Positions 6,847-15,128 of a DNA stretch of 45,724 nt are shown piece by piece. The notes beneath the pieces were generated by a model. That model saw only the letters and a program-made list of their open reading frames with translations, was not told the origin of the DNA and searched no databases. Made by a program: the position numbers and the translations under genes. Numbering within the stretch: the stretch's first letter is position 1; every line of letters begins with the position of its first letter. The stretch is from SAR324 cluster bacterium REDSEA-S27_B3 (GTDB lineage: Bacteria; SAR324; NAC60-12), in assembly GCA_001627865.1 (NCBI GenBank), contig LUQO01000028.1, forward strand, positions 1 through 45,724. Reading direction: 5' to 3'.

Positions 6847-7914
6847 TTAAATTTGCTCCAGTTCCTCCATTTTTTTCAGCTCTTCCTTCGAGGGACGGTG
6901 TCTCCAGCGCCGATGAAACCAGGCCCATTGCTGAGGATTTTGACGGATACGTTGTTCCAGGTGCAGGTTCATTTTTTTTGTAACTGAATAAACATCCTGT
7001 TCCATTTCTGGATGATGACGTACAAATGTACCCACTGTTTCAAATTTCAGTCTGAAAGTCCCGTCTGTCTCACGTATCACATTATAACTCACTACAGTTG
7101 CGCCTGTTTTCAAGGCAAACACTGCCGCCCCAACTGGAGTCTTGGCTGGTATTCCAAAAAACGGAACCCATGTACTTGGCACGTTAGTGTCCTGGTCAAT
7201 GATCAAAATCAGAATATTTTTGTTCCGCAGGCAGCGAAACAGTTTTCTGGATGACATTGATGTACCGCGCGGCATAATTTCCATGTTTGTTTGCTCACGC
7301 TGACTAATGATCAACTCGTTGATGCGTTGATCAGGGACATTAGCAGTTGCTGCTGTCATTACAAGCCCCGTACGCTTTGCATAGGTAGTAATCAATTCCC
7401 AATTGCCCATATGCATACCTAAAAGAATAACCCCTTTTTCAGCATTTACAGCATTAGTCAATGCGTCTTCATTTTCAACATGAACCAATTTTTCTTGATT
7501 GTTTATGATTTGCGGCAAACACAAAAATTCAAAAAGCATTTGACCAAAATGGCCAAAACATTCCCTCGTCCACTGCTTACGCTCTGCATCATCCAATTCA
7601 GGGAAAATCAGTTTGAGCTGTTTTTCAACAATACCTCGATCTTTTCGAAGCACACGGTAAGCAACACTTCCTACTCCTTTTCCAAATTTCTGTAACAAAG
7701 GCACGGACAATTTTTTACCCAGAAAAAGTCCAAACTTAAATACAAGATATTCCAGTTCACGCCGTATCGAAGTTGTCCATTCCGGACGGGATTTTTTGAA
7801 TTCATCATATGTCGGCTGAGCGATTTCAGCACCTGGATTTAGTCTGTCAGAATTCAATAGTAGTATCCTGTATATTTGTTTCAGATGGTCAGGCTTAAGG
7901 CCTGTTTCAGGCAT
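6847..7914 (-). CDS. Lipid A biosynthesis late acyltransferase (LpxL/HtrB family)
   Basis: A 355-residue protein of the LpxL/LpxM family, which adds a secondary acyl chain to Kdo-lipid A at the inner membrane. The catalytic H-x4-E motif is present in GMHMGNWELI. The downstream substrate-binding region is also typical: RGTSMSSRKLFRCLR, then IDQDTNVPSTWVPFFGIPA, then late RIRQNPQQWAWFHRRW. The last of these is a family hallmark (P-x-Q-W-x-W-x-H-x-R-W). The ATG at 7914 overlaps the end of thrC by 8 bases. The first 50 residues are unlike the family, so a later start is possible. A membrane segment is predicted near LEYLVFKFGLFLG. This gene is direct evidence of a Gram-negative outer membrane. 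Confidence 0.9.
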   Translation of the reverse strand: MPETGLKPDHLKQIYRILLLNSDRLNPGAEIAQPTYDEFKKSRPEWTTSIRRELEYLVFKFGLFLGKKLSVPLLQKFGKGVGSVAYRVLRKDRGIVEKQLKLIFPELDDAERKQWTRECFGHFGQMLFEFLCLPQIINNQEKLVHVENEDALTNAVNAEKGVILLGMHMGNWELITTYAKRTGLVMTAATANVPDQRINELIISQREQTNMEIMPRGTSMSSRKLFRCLRNKNILILIIDQDTNVPSTWVPFFGIPAKTPVGAAVFALKTGATVVSYNVIRETDGTFRLKFETVGTFVRHHPEMEQDVYSVTKKMNLHLEQRIRQNPQQWAWFHRRWRHRPSKEELKKMEELEQI

Positions 7915-9292
7915 CCAGCGTTCCGATTATTTCTTTTTTGACTGCTTCCGGATTGGCAGGAACTGTTTTACTGCGTGTATCCATGTTTTCCAGTGCTGCC
8001 AATTCTTCCGGAAGTTTCGGCTCAGTTCCCAGGGCTTTCCGGATGGCTTTGCTGAATTTGGCAGGATGCGCGCAGGCCAAACAAATGACTGGTGTTCGGA
8101 TATCTGTTTTTTCAGCAGCACGTACGCCCACTGCAGAATGAGGGTCTAATAAATATCCATGTTGCTGATTGTAATTTCTTATTGTGGATAATATTTCTGC
8201 ATCATCAACACTCCCGGAAACAAAGTCATTTTTGGCATTGCTAAGTAAATCAGCTCCTATTGTTAATCTCCCGCTATTTTCAAATTCATCCATCCAAAGC
8301 TGCAATTGTTCAGAAGACTTTCCCGCAAGATTGAAAAGGTAGCGCTCAAAATTACTGGATATTTGAATATCCATAGAAGGGCTTAATGTTTCTTTGACTT
8401 CAGCACGATGATATTCTCCACTGCTGAAAAAGCGATGCAAAATATCATTTTCGTTTGTTCCTACAATCAGTTTGTCAATTGGCAAACCCATGCATTTTGC
8501 ATAGTATCCAGCAAGCACATTTCCAAAATTTCCAGTCGGTACAACAAAACTGACAGGTTCTGATTTTTCTCTGGCAACTCGAAACCATGCATAAAAATAA
8601 TAAACTATTTGTGCCAATATACGAGCCCAGTTAATTGAGTTTACAGAACCTAGATGATAAGCCTGCTTGAATTTACTATCGTTAAAGAGAGCTTTTACAA
8701 TTCTTTGCGCGTCATCAAACGTACCTTCAACTGCAAAGTTGTGGATGTTTGAATCAAGAACTGTAGTCATTTGACGCTCCTGAATTATACTAACCCTTCC
8801 TTTTGGATGAAGCATGAATACATCCACGCCATTCTTGCCACGCATTCCATGAATTGCGGCACTGCCTGTATCACCAGAAGTTGCACCCAGAATTCTCAAA
8901 GGATGATTTCGTTTATTTAAAAAGAACGCAAACAGGTTTCCTAAAAACTGCAGTGCCACGTCCTTAAAGGCAAACGTTGGTCCATGAAACAGTTCAAGAA
9001 TGTTTATTTGTCCAACGGAATTAACCGGTGTGATTTCCGGGTGGCGGAATGAGGTGTAGCTCTGCAGAATTATATTCCTTAAATCTTCATGTGTGATACT
9101 GCCGCTGGTAAATGGCAGCATGATTTCAAGGCTTAACTCCGTAAAACTGAGTTTAATCCATTTGTCAAAATCATTCTGAACGAAGGGCAATTCATTTGGA
9201 ACCAGCAATCCTCCATCATCTGACTGGCCCATCATGACTGCTTCCTCAAACAGCAGGTTTTTTACTTGCCCTCGTGTACTTGAATAGCGCAT
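7907..9292 (-). CDS. thrC: Threonine synthase
   Basis: A PLP enzyme converting O-phosphohomoserine to threonine. The 461 residues fit the longer ThrC subfamily. The N-terminus MRYSSTRG is typical, and the PLP lysine is K110 in GPTFAFKDVALQFLGN. The phosphate-binding region ATSGDTGSAAIHGMRG and the PTGNFGNVLAGYYAK loop are intact. LDPHSAVGV and CLACAHPAKF near the C-terminus are also conserved. Its end overlaps the acyltransferase start by 8 bases, so translational coupling is likely. Homoserine dehydrogenase (33850-35139), two steps earlier, is far away on the other strand, so the pathway is split. The ATG at 9292 has only weak ribosome-binding complementarity. Confidence 0.96.
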   Translation of the reverse strand: MRYSSTRGQVKNLLFEEAVMMGQSDDGGLLVPNELPFVQNDFDKWIKLSFTELSLEIMLPFTSGSITHEDLRNIILQSYTSFRHPEITPVNSVGQINILELFHGPTFAFKDVALQFLGNLFAFFLNKRNHPLRILGATSGDTGSAAIHGMRGKNGVDVFMLHPKGRVSIIQERQMTTVLDSNIHNFAVEGTFDDAQRIVKALFNDSKFKQAYHLGSVNSINWARILAQIVYYFYAWFRVAREKSEPVSFVVPTGNFGNVLAGYYAKCMGLPIDKLIVGTNENDILHRFFSSGEYHRAEVKETLSPSMDIQISSNFERYLFNLAGKSSEQLQLWMDEFENSGRLTIGADLLSNAKNDFVSGSVDDAEILSTIRNYNQQHGYLLDPHSAVGVRAAEKTDIRTPVICLACAHPAKFSKAIRKALGTEPKLPEELAALENMDTRSKTVPANPEAVKKEIIGTLDA

Positions 9293-9370
9293 TGCTTTGA
9301 TGTATGTTTGTACATTCTTTAAAAAGACCGGAACTGGAGTTATTTCAGTAAGATTTTTTGAATAAACTGA

Positions 9371-9958
9371 ATGTTCTCCAGAATACTCAGATTAATTATA
9401 TCGATGTCATTTCAGAAAATTCTATTTTTGCTGCTGTTTATATTTTCAGTAAACAGCACAATCTTTGGGGCAGCATTTCCGGTTCTTCCGGAATTTCAAG
9501 TGTATCATACTGTTGGAAGCAGAGGAAGCACTTACACTACAGGAGCGCTTGGTTTATCTCTTCATCTATATGATGAACCTGTTGGTCCTGGCCGCTATTT
9601 ACATTTTTTGGCTTTGAGCATTCCAGAAAAAACTGTGGCCTGGAAAAGTAAAGTTGGGGCCTTGTTTTTGAGTGAAAAAGCATCCGGATTTGAAATTGGT
9701 GTTCATGATCAATGGCAAACACCATCCGGAAAAGGCGCGACTTTGTCCTTGCGGAAAATTCAATGGCCCAAAGTTCATCAGGGAGATAGTGACCTCGGAG
9801 AAGCCTCATCTGATATTCTTCACATGGGATGGAGCTGGATTACAGGCACTCCCATCATCACTGTTTGGCTATTGGGGCTTGATATTGCCAATCTGAATTT
9901 ACCCCATGATCGTAAGCAGGAAATTCAGCTTGCATTGGGGATGCGAACAGTTTTTTGA
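9371..9958 (+). CDS. Putative outer-membrane or exported protein, unknown function
   Basis: A 195-residue protein that I do not recognise. A hydrophobic signal segment (KILFLLLFIFSVNS) is followed by a probable cleavage near FGAAF. The mature part alternates short hydrophobic and polar stretches and ends in ALGMRTVF. A terminal phenylalanine in an alternating pattern is the usual outer-membrane barrel signal. An ATG at 9404 (MSFQKILFLL) would give a more typical signal peptide than the one at 9371, and neither has a clear ribosome binding site. It is transcribed divergently from thrC, with 78 bases between the starts. A small outer-membrane barrel is a reasonable guess, but no enzyme motif is visible. 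Confidence 0.6.
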   Translation: MFSRILRLIISMSFQKILFLLLFIFSVNSTIFGAAFPVLPEFQVYHTVGSRGSTYTTGALGLSLHLYDEPVGPGRYLHFLALSIPEKTVAWKSKVGALFLSEKASGFEIGVHDQWQTPSGKGATLSLRKIQWPKVHQGDSDLGEASSDILHMGWSWITGTPIITVWLLGLDIANLNLPHDRKQEIQLALGMRTVF

Positions 9959-10110
9959 ATTTCTTATCTTAAGAATGTCATTAGATATTCTTAATACGGC
10001 ACTGTCCGCAATACTTCATTATTTCAGGCAATTTTCAATGAGTATCCTTCAGAATGCAAGTGCAGCTGAACTCGAAATAATAATCTATTAAATCATCTAG
10101 TTAAGAAATA

Positions 10111-10611
10111 ATGACAAAAACAAAAACATCTAATTCATCAAACCATGAGTGGTATTTTGAAGATTATAAACAGGATGCTGTAATCGAAATTGGGACGATT
10201 CAAGTAGAAGAGGAAGAGATTCTTGAATTTGCTCTGCGATATGATCCTCAGCCTATACACATTGATCCAGAAGCAGCAAAAAAAGGCCCATACAAAGGAC
10301 TGATAGCAAGTGGATGGCAGACCTGTGCATTTGTAATGAGGGCAATGGTTGAAAATTATTTTTCCCCATCCTCCAGTCTGGGTTCTCCTGGGATTGATGA
10401 ATTGCGCTGGCTGAAGCCAGTGCGACCGGGGGACAGACTCACAATCCGGGCTACCATACTGGAAACAAAACGTTCACGCTCCAAACCGGACAGAGGAATT
10501 GTCACAACGTTGGTTGAAGCAGAAAACCAACAGCAGGAAAAGGTGCTTAGTTTCAAAGGCTTAAATTTTATGCTCTGCAGGGAGTTTTCTGCAGATAAGC
10601 CTTTTGATTAG
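10111..10611 (+). CDS. MaoC-like hot-dog dehydratase
   Basis: A 166-residue single hot-dog domain of the MaoC / (R)-specific enoyl-CoA hydratase family, which adds water across the double bond of enoyl-CoA substrates. The hydratase-2 motif is present as ALRYDPQPIHIDPEAA: catalytic Asp45 and His50 match the family, with glutamine where Asn is usual. KGLIASGWQT supplies the conserved glycine after the hot-dog helix. PVRPGDRLTIRATILE is the typical strand segment. Length is normal for a stand-alone MaoC protein. It stands alone, with 150 bases before it and 200 after it, so the substrate is not indicated. The start is the ATG at 10111. Confidence 0.88.
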   Translation: MTKTKTSNSSNHEWYFEDYKQDAVIEIGTIQVEEEEILEFALRYDPQPIHIDPEAAKKGPYKGLIASGWQTCAFVMRAMVENYFSPSSSLGSPGIDELRWLKPVRPGDRLTIRATILETKRSRSKPDRGIVTTLVEAENQQQEKVLSFKGLNFMLCREFSADKPFD

Positions 10612-10709
10612 GCTAAAAGGTATTTCCTCATTTTCTAAAAGAATTTTTTTTCCTAAAAATCAAATGATGTGTTTCAGATGAAAATGATTTTTGATTTGTA
10701 TTATTTGAG

Positions 10710-10738
10710 TTGACGATCAGTAATCGTCACTACATATT
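10710..10738 (+). promoter_or_regulatory. Possible promoter of the phosphate transporter gene with overlapping palindrome
   Basis: TTGACG at 10710-10715 followed after 17 bases by CATATT (10733-10738) is a plausible sigma-70 pair, though the -10 is weak. The perfect inverted repeat GACGAT-N5-ATCGTC (10712-10728) overlaps the -35 box and most of the spacer, where a repressor could block polymerase. It does not resemble a PhoB box. Confidence 0.4.
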
Positions 10739-10813
10739 AACATTGCCGTTTAATGATAAATATGATCCAATAACACGCTGATATATAAAATTATTTTTCC
10801 TGGAGAGCTATTT

Positions 10814-12304
10814 GTGACTGACCCTATGGTACTAATATTTTTATCAGGTGGCCTGTTTCTTGGCTGGTCGCTTGGGGCTAATGATGCCGCAAATGTTTTC
10901 GGCACTGCAGTAGGCAGTCGCATGGTGCGTTTTACTACTGCCGCGCTGATTTGTGGTGTTTTTGTGATAATAGGGGCGATTGTCAGCGGAACCGGTACAA
11001 CACTGACATTGGGAAAACTTGGTGCGGTAAATGCGCTTGGAGGTTCCTTTATGGCCGCCTTCGCCGCAGGACTGACTGTGTATTGGATGACAAAATTCGG
11101 TCTGCCTGTTTCTACCAGCCAGGCAATCATTGGCTCAATTATCGGTTGGAATCTGTTTAGTGATTCATACACGGATATTTCCTCCTTGTTGAAAATTTTG
11201 TCAACCTGGGTGCTTTGTCCTTTGCTGTCAGCCTTGATTGCTGCGCTTTTGTTTACCTTTGCAAAGTCTCTGGTAAGAAAAGTCAGCATTGGTCTGATAC
11301 GATTGGATGGTTACACCAGGCTGGCATTGATCCTTGCCGGTGCATTTGGCGCGTACAGTCTTGGGGCAAACAATATTGCCAATGTAATGGGAGTTTTTGT
11401 GCCAGTTGCTCCGTTCCAGGAAATGCAGTTTGGTAGTAATTTCAGTATTTCATCCGCACAACAACTGTTTTTACTGGGGGGGCTGGCAATTGCAGTGGGG
11501 GTCTTTACCTACTCAAAGCGTGTTATGATGACAGTCGGGTCAGAACTGATGACTCTGACTCCTTTGGCGGCTTGGGTGGCAGTAATGGCCCACTCAATTG
11601 TTCTCTTTCTATTTGCTTCCGAGAGGCTTGAGCAGTTGCTGGCAAACATGTCTCTTCCAACCATCCCGCTTGTTCCGGTTTCAAGTTCGCAGGCTGTGGT
11701 TGGAGCAGTGATTGGAATTGGAATTATTCAGGGAGGAAGAGAAATACAATGGCCCAGAATTTACAGCATTGCCAGAGGCTGGGTCATCACACCCCTTATT
11801 TCATGTTTAATTTGTATCATTGGTTTGTATTTCCTTCAAAACGTTTTCCAGCAAACAGTGAAGCGTGAATCGCAATATCAGCTTTCAGCAGGTGTACTGG
11901 AAAAGTTACAAGAAGAGGGAATTAACACTGAGGGATTGGATACACTTTCCGGATCAGTGTTCTACAGTTCTGCAGAGCTGGTAAGGGTAGTAAAGGAGAA
12001 AGTGGATTTATCCGGAAGGCAGGGTTTGAAAGTGGTTGAATATTCGCTTCAAAATAGACTTGTTATCAACTCGGAAAAAATTGATTCCATGAACAAACAG
12101 ATTCTTTCACCACAACAGCTGGAAGCCTTGCAGCAACTGGAAGGACAGAATTATAAATTCCCCTGGCAACTGGGTGATGCATTGGGTGCAATCAGCGAAG
12201 AGTGGAAACTGCGTGGAGGTGGACTTAAGAATAAGCTTCATGACCGTAAAATAAAACAAAAACTTACTTATTTATACCGAATATTTCAAGAGAGAGAAAA
12301 ATGA
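10814..12304 (+). CDS. pit: PiT-family inorganic phosphate transporter
   Basis: A 496-residue membrane protein of the PiT (PHO-4) family, which carries phosphate, usually with H+ or Na+, across the inner membrane. The duplicated PiT signature is seen twice: LGANDAANVFGTAVGSR near residue 21 and LGANNIANVMGVFVP near residue 182. Both halves contain the matching PVSTSQAIIGSIIGW and PVSSSQAVVGAVIG segments. About ten membrane helices end near residue 345, and a hydrophilic tail of about 150 residues follows. The start is GTG at 10814, preceded by GGAG (10802-10805). Its TGA overlaps the next gene's ATG by four bases. The pair is therefore a transporter-accessory operon of the usual Pit/DUF47 type. 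Confidence 0.93.
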   Translation: MTDPMVLIFLSGGLFLGWSLGANDAANVFGTAVGSRMVRFTTAALICGVFVIIGAIVSGTGTTLTLGKLGAVNALGGSFMAAFAAGLTVYWMTKFGLPVSTSQAIIGSIIGWNLFSDSYTDISSLLKILSTWVLCPLLSALIAALLFTFAKSLVRKVSIGLIRLDGYTRLALILAGAFGAYSLGANNIANVMGVFVPVAPFQEMQFGSNFSISSAQQLFLLGGLAIAVGVFTYSKRVMMTVGSELMTLTPLAAWVAVMAHSIVLFLFASERLEQLLANMSLPTIPLVPVSSSQAVVGAVIGIGIIQGGREIQWPRIYSIARGWVITPLISCLICIIGLYFLQNVFQQTVKRESQYQLSAGVLEKLQEEGINTEGLDTLSGSVFYSSAELVRVVKEKVDLSGRQGLKVVEYSLQNRLVINSEKIDSMNKQILSPQQLEALQQLEGQNYKFPWQLGDALGAISEEWKLRGGGLKNKLHDRKIKQKLTYLYRIFQEREK

Positions 12305-12957
12305 ACCCTTTGAGTTTGTTATTTAAAAAACAATATGCCGTAGAAGAAAAGGTACAGCGCTTATTGCGTCACCTGGAAGATATGGCACATCAATATCAGG
12401 CTGCGTATGAAGCATATCTGGATGGGAGCATTGAAGAATTTTCTCAACGGAATCAGGAGCTGGGTGAAATTGAAAAAGAATTGGATGAGCTAGGGCATCA
12501 GATTCAAATGACCCTGTTGCATGAATCTCTGATGCCGAATTCACGTGATGATCTGCTTTGGTTTCTGACAAAACTGGATAAAGTGCCAAGCAGTTTCAAA
12601 CATTCCCTTGGAGATATTGTTCTGGAGAAACCGGAAATTCCGGAAGATCTTCATTCGTCTTTGAGAAATATGCTAATACATACCCATCAAGCAGTGCAGG
12701 CATTGGCGCACGCCACCGATTCATTATTTTCAGACTTGAGAGCTGTGCGGCAGCACGTTGAGGAAGTCGGCCGTCAGGAAAGTGAAGTTGATAAGTTAGA
12801 ACATAAAATGCTTCAATCGGTATTTGAAAATGAAAACTATGAACTGGCAAAGCAATATCAGCTGAAAGGAATATTGAAGCAAATCGGCAGAGTCACCAAT
12901 CTTGCGGAGGATGTTGCAGACGCAGTGCTTATATTGGCCACTAAACACTCTACCTGA
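12301..12957 (+). CDS. PhoU-like DUF47 (TIGR00153) Pit accessory protein
   Basis: A 218-residue all-helical protein of the DUF47 family, distantly related to PhoU. These proteins sit next to PiT transporters in many genomes and are thought to regulate phosphate uptake. The sequence is typical: MNPLSLLFKKQYAVEEKVQRLL, then EKELDELGHQIQMTLLHESLMP, then DLLWFLTKLDKVPSSFKH, with a late EVDKLEHKMLQ and NLAEDVADAV. The ATG overlaps the pit stop by four bases, which implies translational coupling. Length is normal for the family. The regulatory role is inferred from family context; nothing here shows the mechanism. Confidence 0.88.
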   Translation: MNPLSLLFKKQYAVEEKVQRLLRHLEDMAHQYQAAYEAYLDGSIEEFSQRNQELGEIEKELDELGHQIQMTLLHESLMPNSRDDLLWFLTKLDKVPSSFKHSLGDIVLEKPEIPEDLHSSLRNMLIHTHQAVQALAHATDSLFSDLRAVRQHVEEVGRQESEVDKLEHKMLQSVFENENYELAKQYQLKGILKQIGRVTNLAEDVADAVLILATKHST

Positions 12958-13021
12958 AAATATGTCGGCAAATGTTTTACAATTCTTCCTCTGAAATAAA
13001 ACTTAATCACTAAACTGCTAT

Positions 13022-14029
13022 ATGAGTATTACATCCAAATCAATGAACTACATTCAAATTGAAAAGCCCGGCGAACCTGAAGTATTGAAGCTCAGCTCAC
13101 AGCTTGTTCCGGATCCAGGCCCTAACGAAGTGCTGATTCGAGTTAAAGCCGCGGGAGTCAACCGTCCGGACATAATGCAGCGTAAAGGACTTTACCCTCC
13201 TCCTCCGGGAGCCACTGATGTGCCGGGTTTGGAAGTGTCCGGAACTGTTGTTATGGTAGGTAAAAAAGTTACGGAACTGAAACTTGATTCGAAAGTTTGC
13301 GCGCTGGTTACTTGCGGCGGTTACGCGGAGTATTGTTTGGCGGCAGCTTCTGTATGTTTACCTGTTCCAGAAAAAATCTCACTGGAGCACGCGGCAGGAG
13401 TTCCGGAAACCTTCTTTACTGTCTGGACAAATGTTTTTGAGCGAGGGCAACTCAAATCCGGAGAAACAATGCTGGTACATGGAGGGAGCAGCGGGATCGG
13501 CACCACCGCAATTCAACTAGGCAAAGCTTTTGGAGCGACTGTTTACACAACAGCAGGAACTCAGGAAAAATGTGAATTTTGTGAAAACCTCGGAGCAGAT
13601 GCTGCCATAAATTACAATGAACAGGATTTTTCAGATGAAATAATGACTCTGACAAAAAACAGAGGAGTAGATGTAATACTTGACATGGTCGGAGGGCCAT
13701 ATTTCCCAAAGAATATTAAACTTCTTGCTTCACAAGGAAGACTACTGCAAATTGCCTTGATGCAGGGTTACAAAGCAGAAGTAGATTTTCGTCCGTTGCT
13801 GATGAAACGCGTAACTTTAACAGGCTCCACATTACGTCCCCGCAGCATCGAAGAAAAAGCTGAAATTGCTCAGGGACTGCGTAAACAGGTGTGGCCGCTG
13901 CTGGATTCAGGGACTGTCCGGCCAATCATCCATCAAACTTTCCCGCTCGAACAGGCCGCAAATGCGCATCACCTGATGGAAAGCAGCAGCCACATCGGCA
14001 AGATTTTACTTTTACCTAATGCAGATTGA
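13022..14029 (+). CDS. NAD(P)H quinone oxidoreductase (PIG3-type zinc-free MDR)
   Basis: A 335-residue medium-chain dehydrogenase/reductase lacking the zinc-binding cysteines, which places it with quinone oxidoreductases of the TP53I3/PIG3 group. The N-terminal GroES-like part contains the typical AAGVNRPDIMQRKGLYPPPPG. VPGLEVSGTV and HAAGVPETFFTVWTNVF follow. The Rossmann cofactor loop is VHGGSSGIGTTAIQLGKAFG. GGPYFPKNIKLLASQGRLLQI and the late FPLEQAANAHHLMESSSHIGKILL are also family-like. It is expected to reduce quinones or similar small electrophiles with NADPH. A second ATG, at codon 8 (MNYIQIEKPG), is an equally likely start. The gene is apparently monocistronic and is followed by an AT-rich terminator-like hairpin. 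Confidence 0.92.
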   Translation: MSITSKSMNYIQIEKPGEPEVLKLSSQLVPDPGPNEVLIRVKAAGVNRPDIMQRKGLYPPPPGATDVPGLEVSGTVVMVGKKVTELKLDSKVCALVTCGGYAEYCLAAASVCLPVPEKISLEHAAGVPETFFTVWTNVFERGQLKSGETMLVHGGSSGIGTTAIQLGKAFGATVYTTAGTQEKCEFCENLGADAAINYNEQDFSDEIMTLTKNRGVDVILDMVGGPYFPKNIKLLASQGRLLQIALMQGYKAEVDFRPLLMKRVTLTGSTLRPRSIEEKAEIAQGLRKQVWPLLDSGTVRPIIHQTFPLEQAANAHHLMESSSHIGKILLLPNAD

Positions 14030-14077
14030 AACCAGTCCCAAAAAGAGAATCTTTAATATTTGCCCAATGTTGTTTCC

Positions 14078-14103
14078 AAAATTATCGGGCAGATAATTTT
14101 TTT
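14078..14103 (+). terminator. AT-rich hairpin with T-run after the quinone oxidoreductase gene
   Basis: AAAATTATC (14078-14086) and GATAATTTT (14092-14100) pair perfectly around the loop GGGCA and are followed by TTT. The stem is weak because it is AT-rich, but the position, 48 bases after the stop and 100 before the next gene, fits a terminator. Confidence 0.4.
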
Positions 14104-14207
14104 GAACATCGCTTACACACTTGAAAAATATTAACCAAATCCTGAATTACTTAGTCTGAAAACACCTTGTGAAAAAACAATTTATGTTAGCTGAACAGAA
14201 AGAATGA

Positions 14208-15128
14208 ATGGCGATTGAAGTCCGGAACGTCTGTAAATCCTTTAAAGACGTCAATGCCGTCCAAAATGTCGATTTGCTGGTTGAATCCGGAGAAGCATTG
14301 GCTCTGCTTGGACCAAACGGTGCAGGCAAGACAACCCTTGTGGAAATGATCGAAGGGGTTCAATTCCCGGATTCTGGAGAAATTCGAATCCTTGGAAAAA
14401 GCTGGGAAAAAGAAGAGCATTTTTTACGACAGCAAATTGGGCTTGCCCTGCAGGAAACCAGATTCCTTGAGCGGTTGACTGTTGAAGAAACGCTTCATCT
14501 TTTTGCCAGTTTCTATTTACTGAAGAAAGAGCGGTCTCAGGAAGTTCTTGAAACCATCCAACTTGAAAACAAACGCAGCACCTGGGTACTCCAACTCTCC
14601 GGAGGACAAAGGCAGCGGCTGGCGCTGGGGATTGCAATTCTGCCCCGCCCGCGAATCCTGATTCTTGACGAACCCACAACCGGACTTGATCCAAACGCAA
14701 GGCGTGATCTCTGGAAAATCCTTGAAGGCTTCAAAGCAACAGGAACAACTCTGATTCTCACCACGCATTACATGGAAGAAGCACAACATCTCTGTGAGAG
14801 GATTGTGATGATGGATCAGGGAAAAATTCTTGCTGAAGGGAGTCTGAATCATTTGCTGGATAAATTTGGTGAGGGAGATTTGATCGAATACGTGATTGAG
14901 GGCTCGTTTCCCACCGAAGAAGCAAAAGCGCTTTCCGGAGTGATTAATAGCCGTTTGAATGAAAATACCGGAGAAGGACTATTAACTGTAAAAAACATTT
15001 CTGAAACACTGCCTGGATTTTTGCAGTTGATTGATAATTCAGCGACTTCTTTAACATCATTGGAATGCCGAAGGCGTACACTGGATGATTTATTTCTGGC
15101 GATGAGTGGGAGGCATTTGGATGACTAA
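14208..15128 (+). CDS. ABC-2 type transporter ATP-binding protein
   Basis: A 306-residue ABC ATPase. Walker A is GPNGAGKTTL (near residue 34), the Q-loop is GLALQETRF, the signature is LSGGQRQRLALG, and Walker B is ILILDEPTTGLD with the catalytic glutamate. The H-loop is TTHYMEEA. All motifs are intact, so it should be active. The C-terminal 80 residues form the extra domain common in CcmA/NatA-like subunits. It overlaps the permease gene by eight bases. The ATP-binding and permease pair probably exports an unidentified substrate; drug and lipid exporters of this type are both common. The ATG at 14208 lies within AAGAATGAATG; ribosome binding is weak. Confidence 0.92.
   Translation: MAIEVRNVCKSFKDVNAVQNVDLLVESGEALALLGPNGAGKTTLVEMIEGVQFPDSGEIRILGKSWEKEEHFLRQQIGLALQETRFLERLTVEETLHLFASFYLLKKERSQEVLETIQLENKRSTWVLQLSGGQRQRLALGIAILPRPRILILDEPTTGLDPNARRDLWKILEGFKATGTTLILTTHYMEEAQHLCERIVMMDQGKILAEGSLNHLLDKFGEGDLIEYVIEGSFPTEEAKALSGVINSRLNENTGEGLLTVKNISETLPGFLQLIDNSATSLTSLECRRRTLDDLFLAMSGRHLDD

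Noticed and set aside
10750..11289. 179-codon minus-strand frame antisense to the phosphate transporter
   Set aside because: It lies entirely opposite a PiT gene with two intact family signatures; its composition and lack of motifs mark it as a shadow frame.
14251..14852. Overlapping minus-strand open frames opposite the ABC ATPase
   Set aside because: All are antisense to an ATPase with complete Walker, signature and H-loop motifs, and have no recognisable domain of their own.
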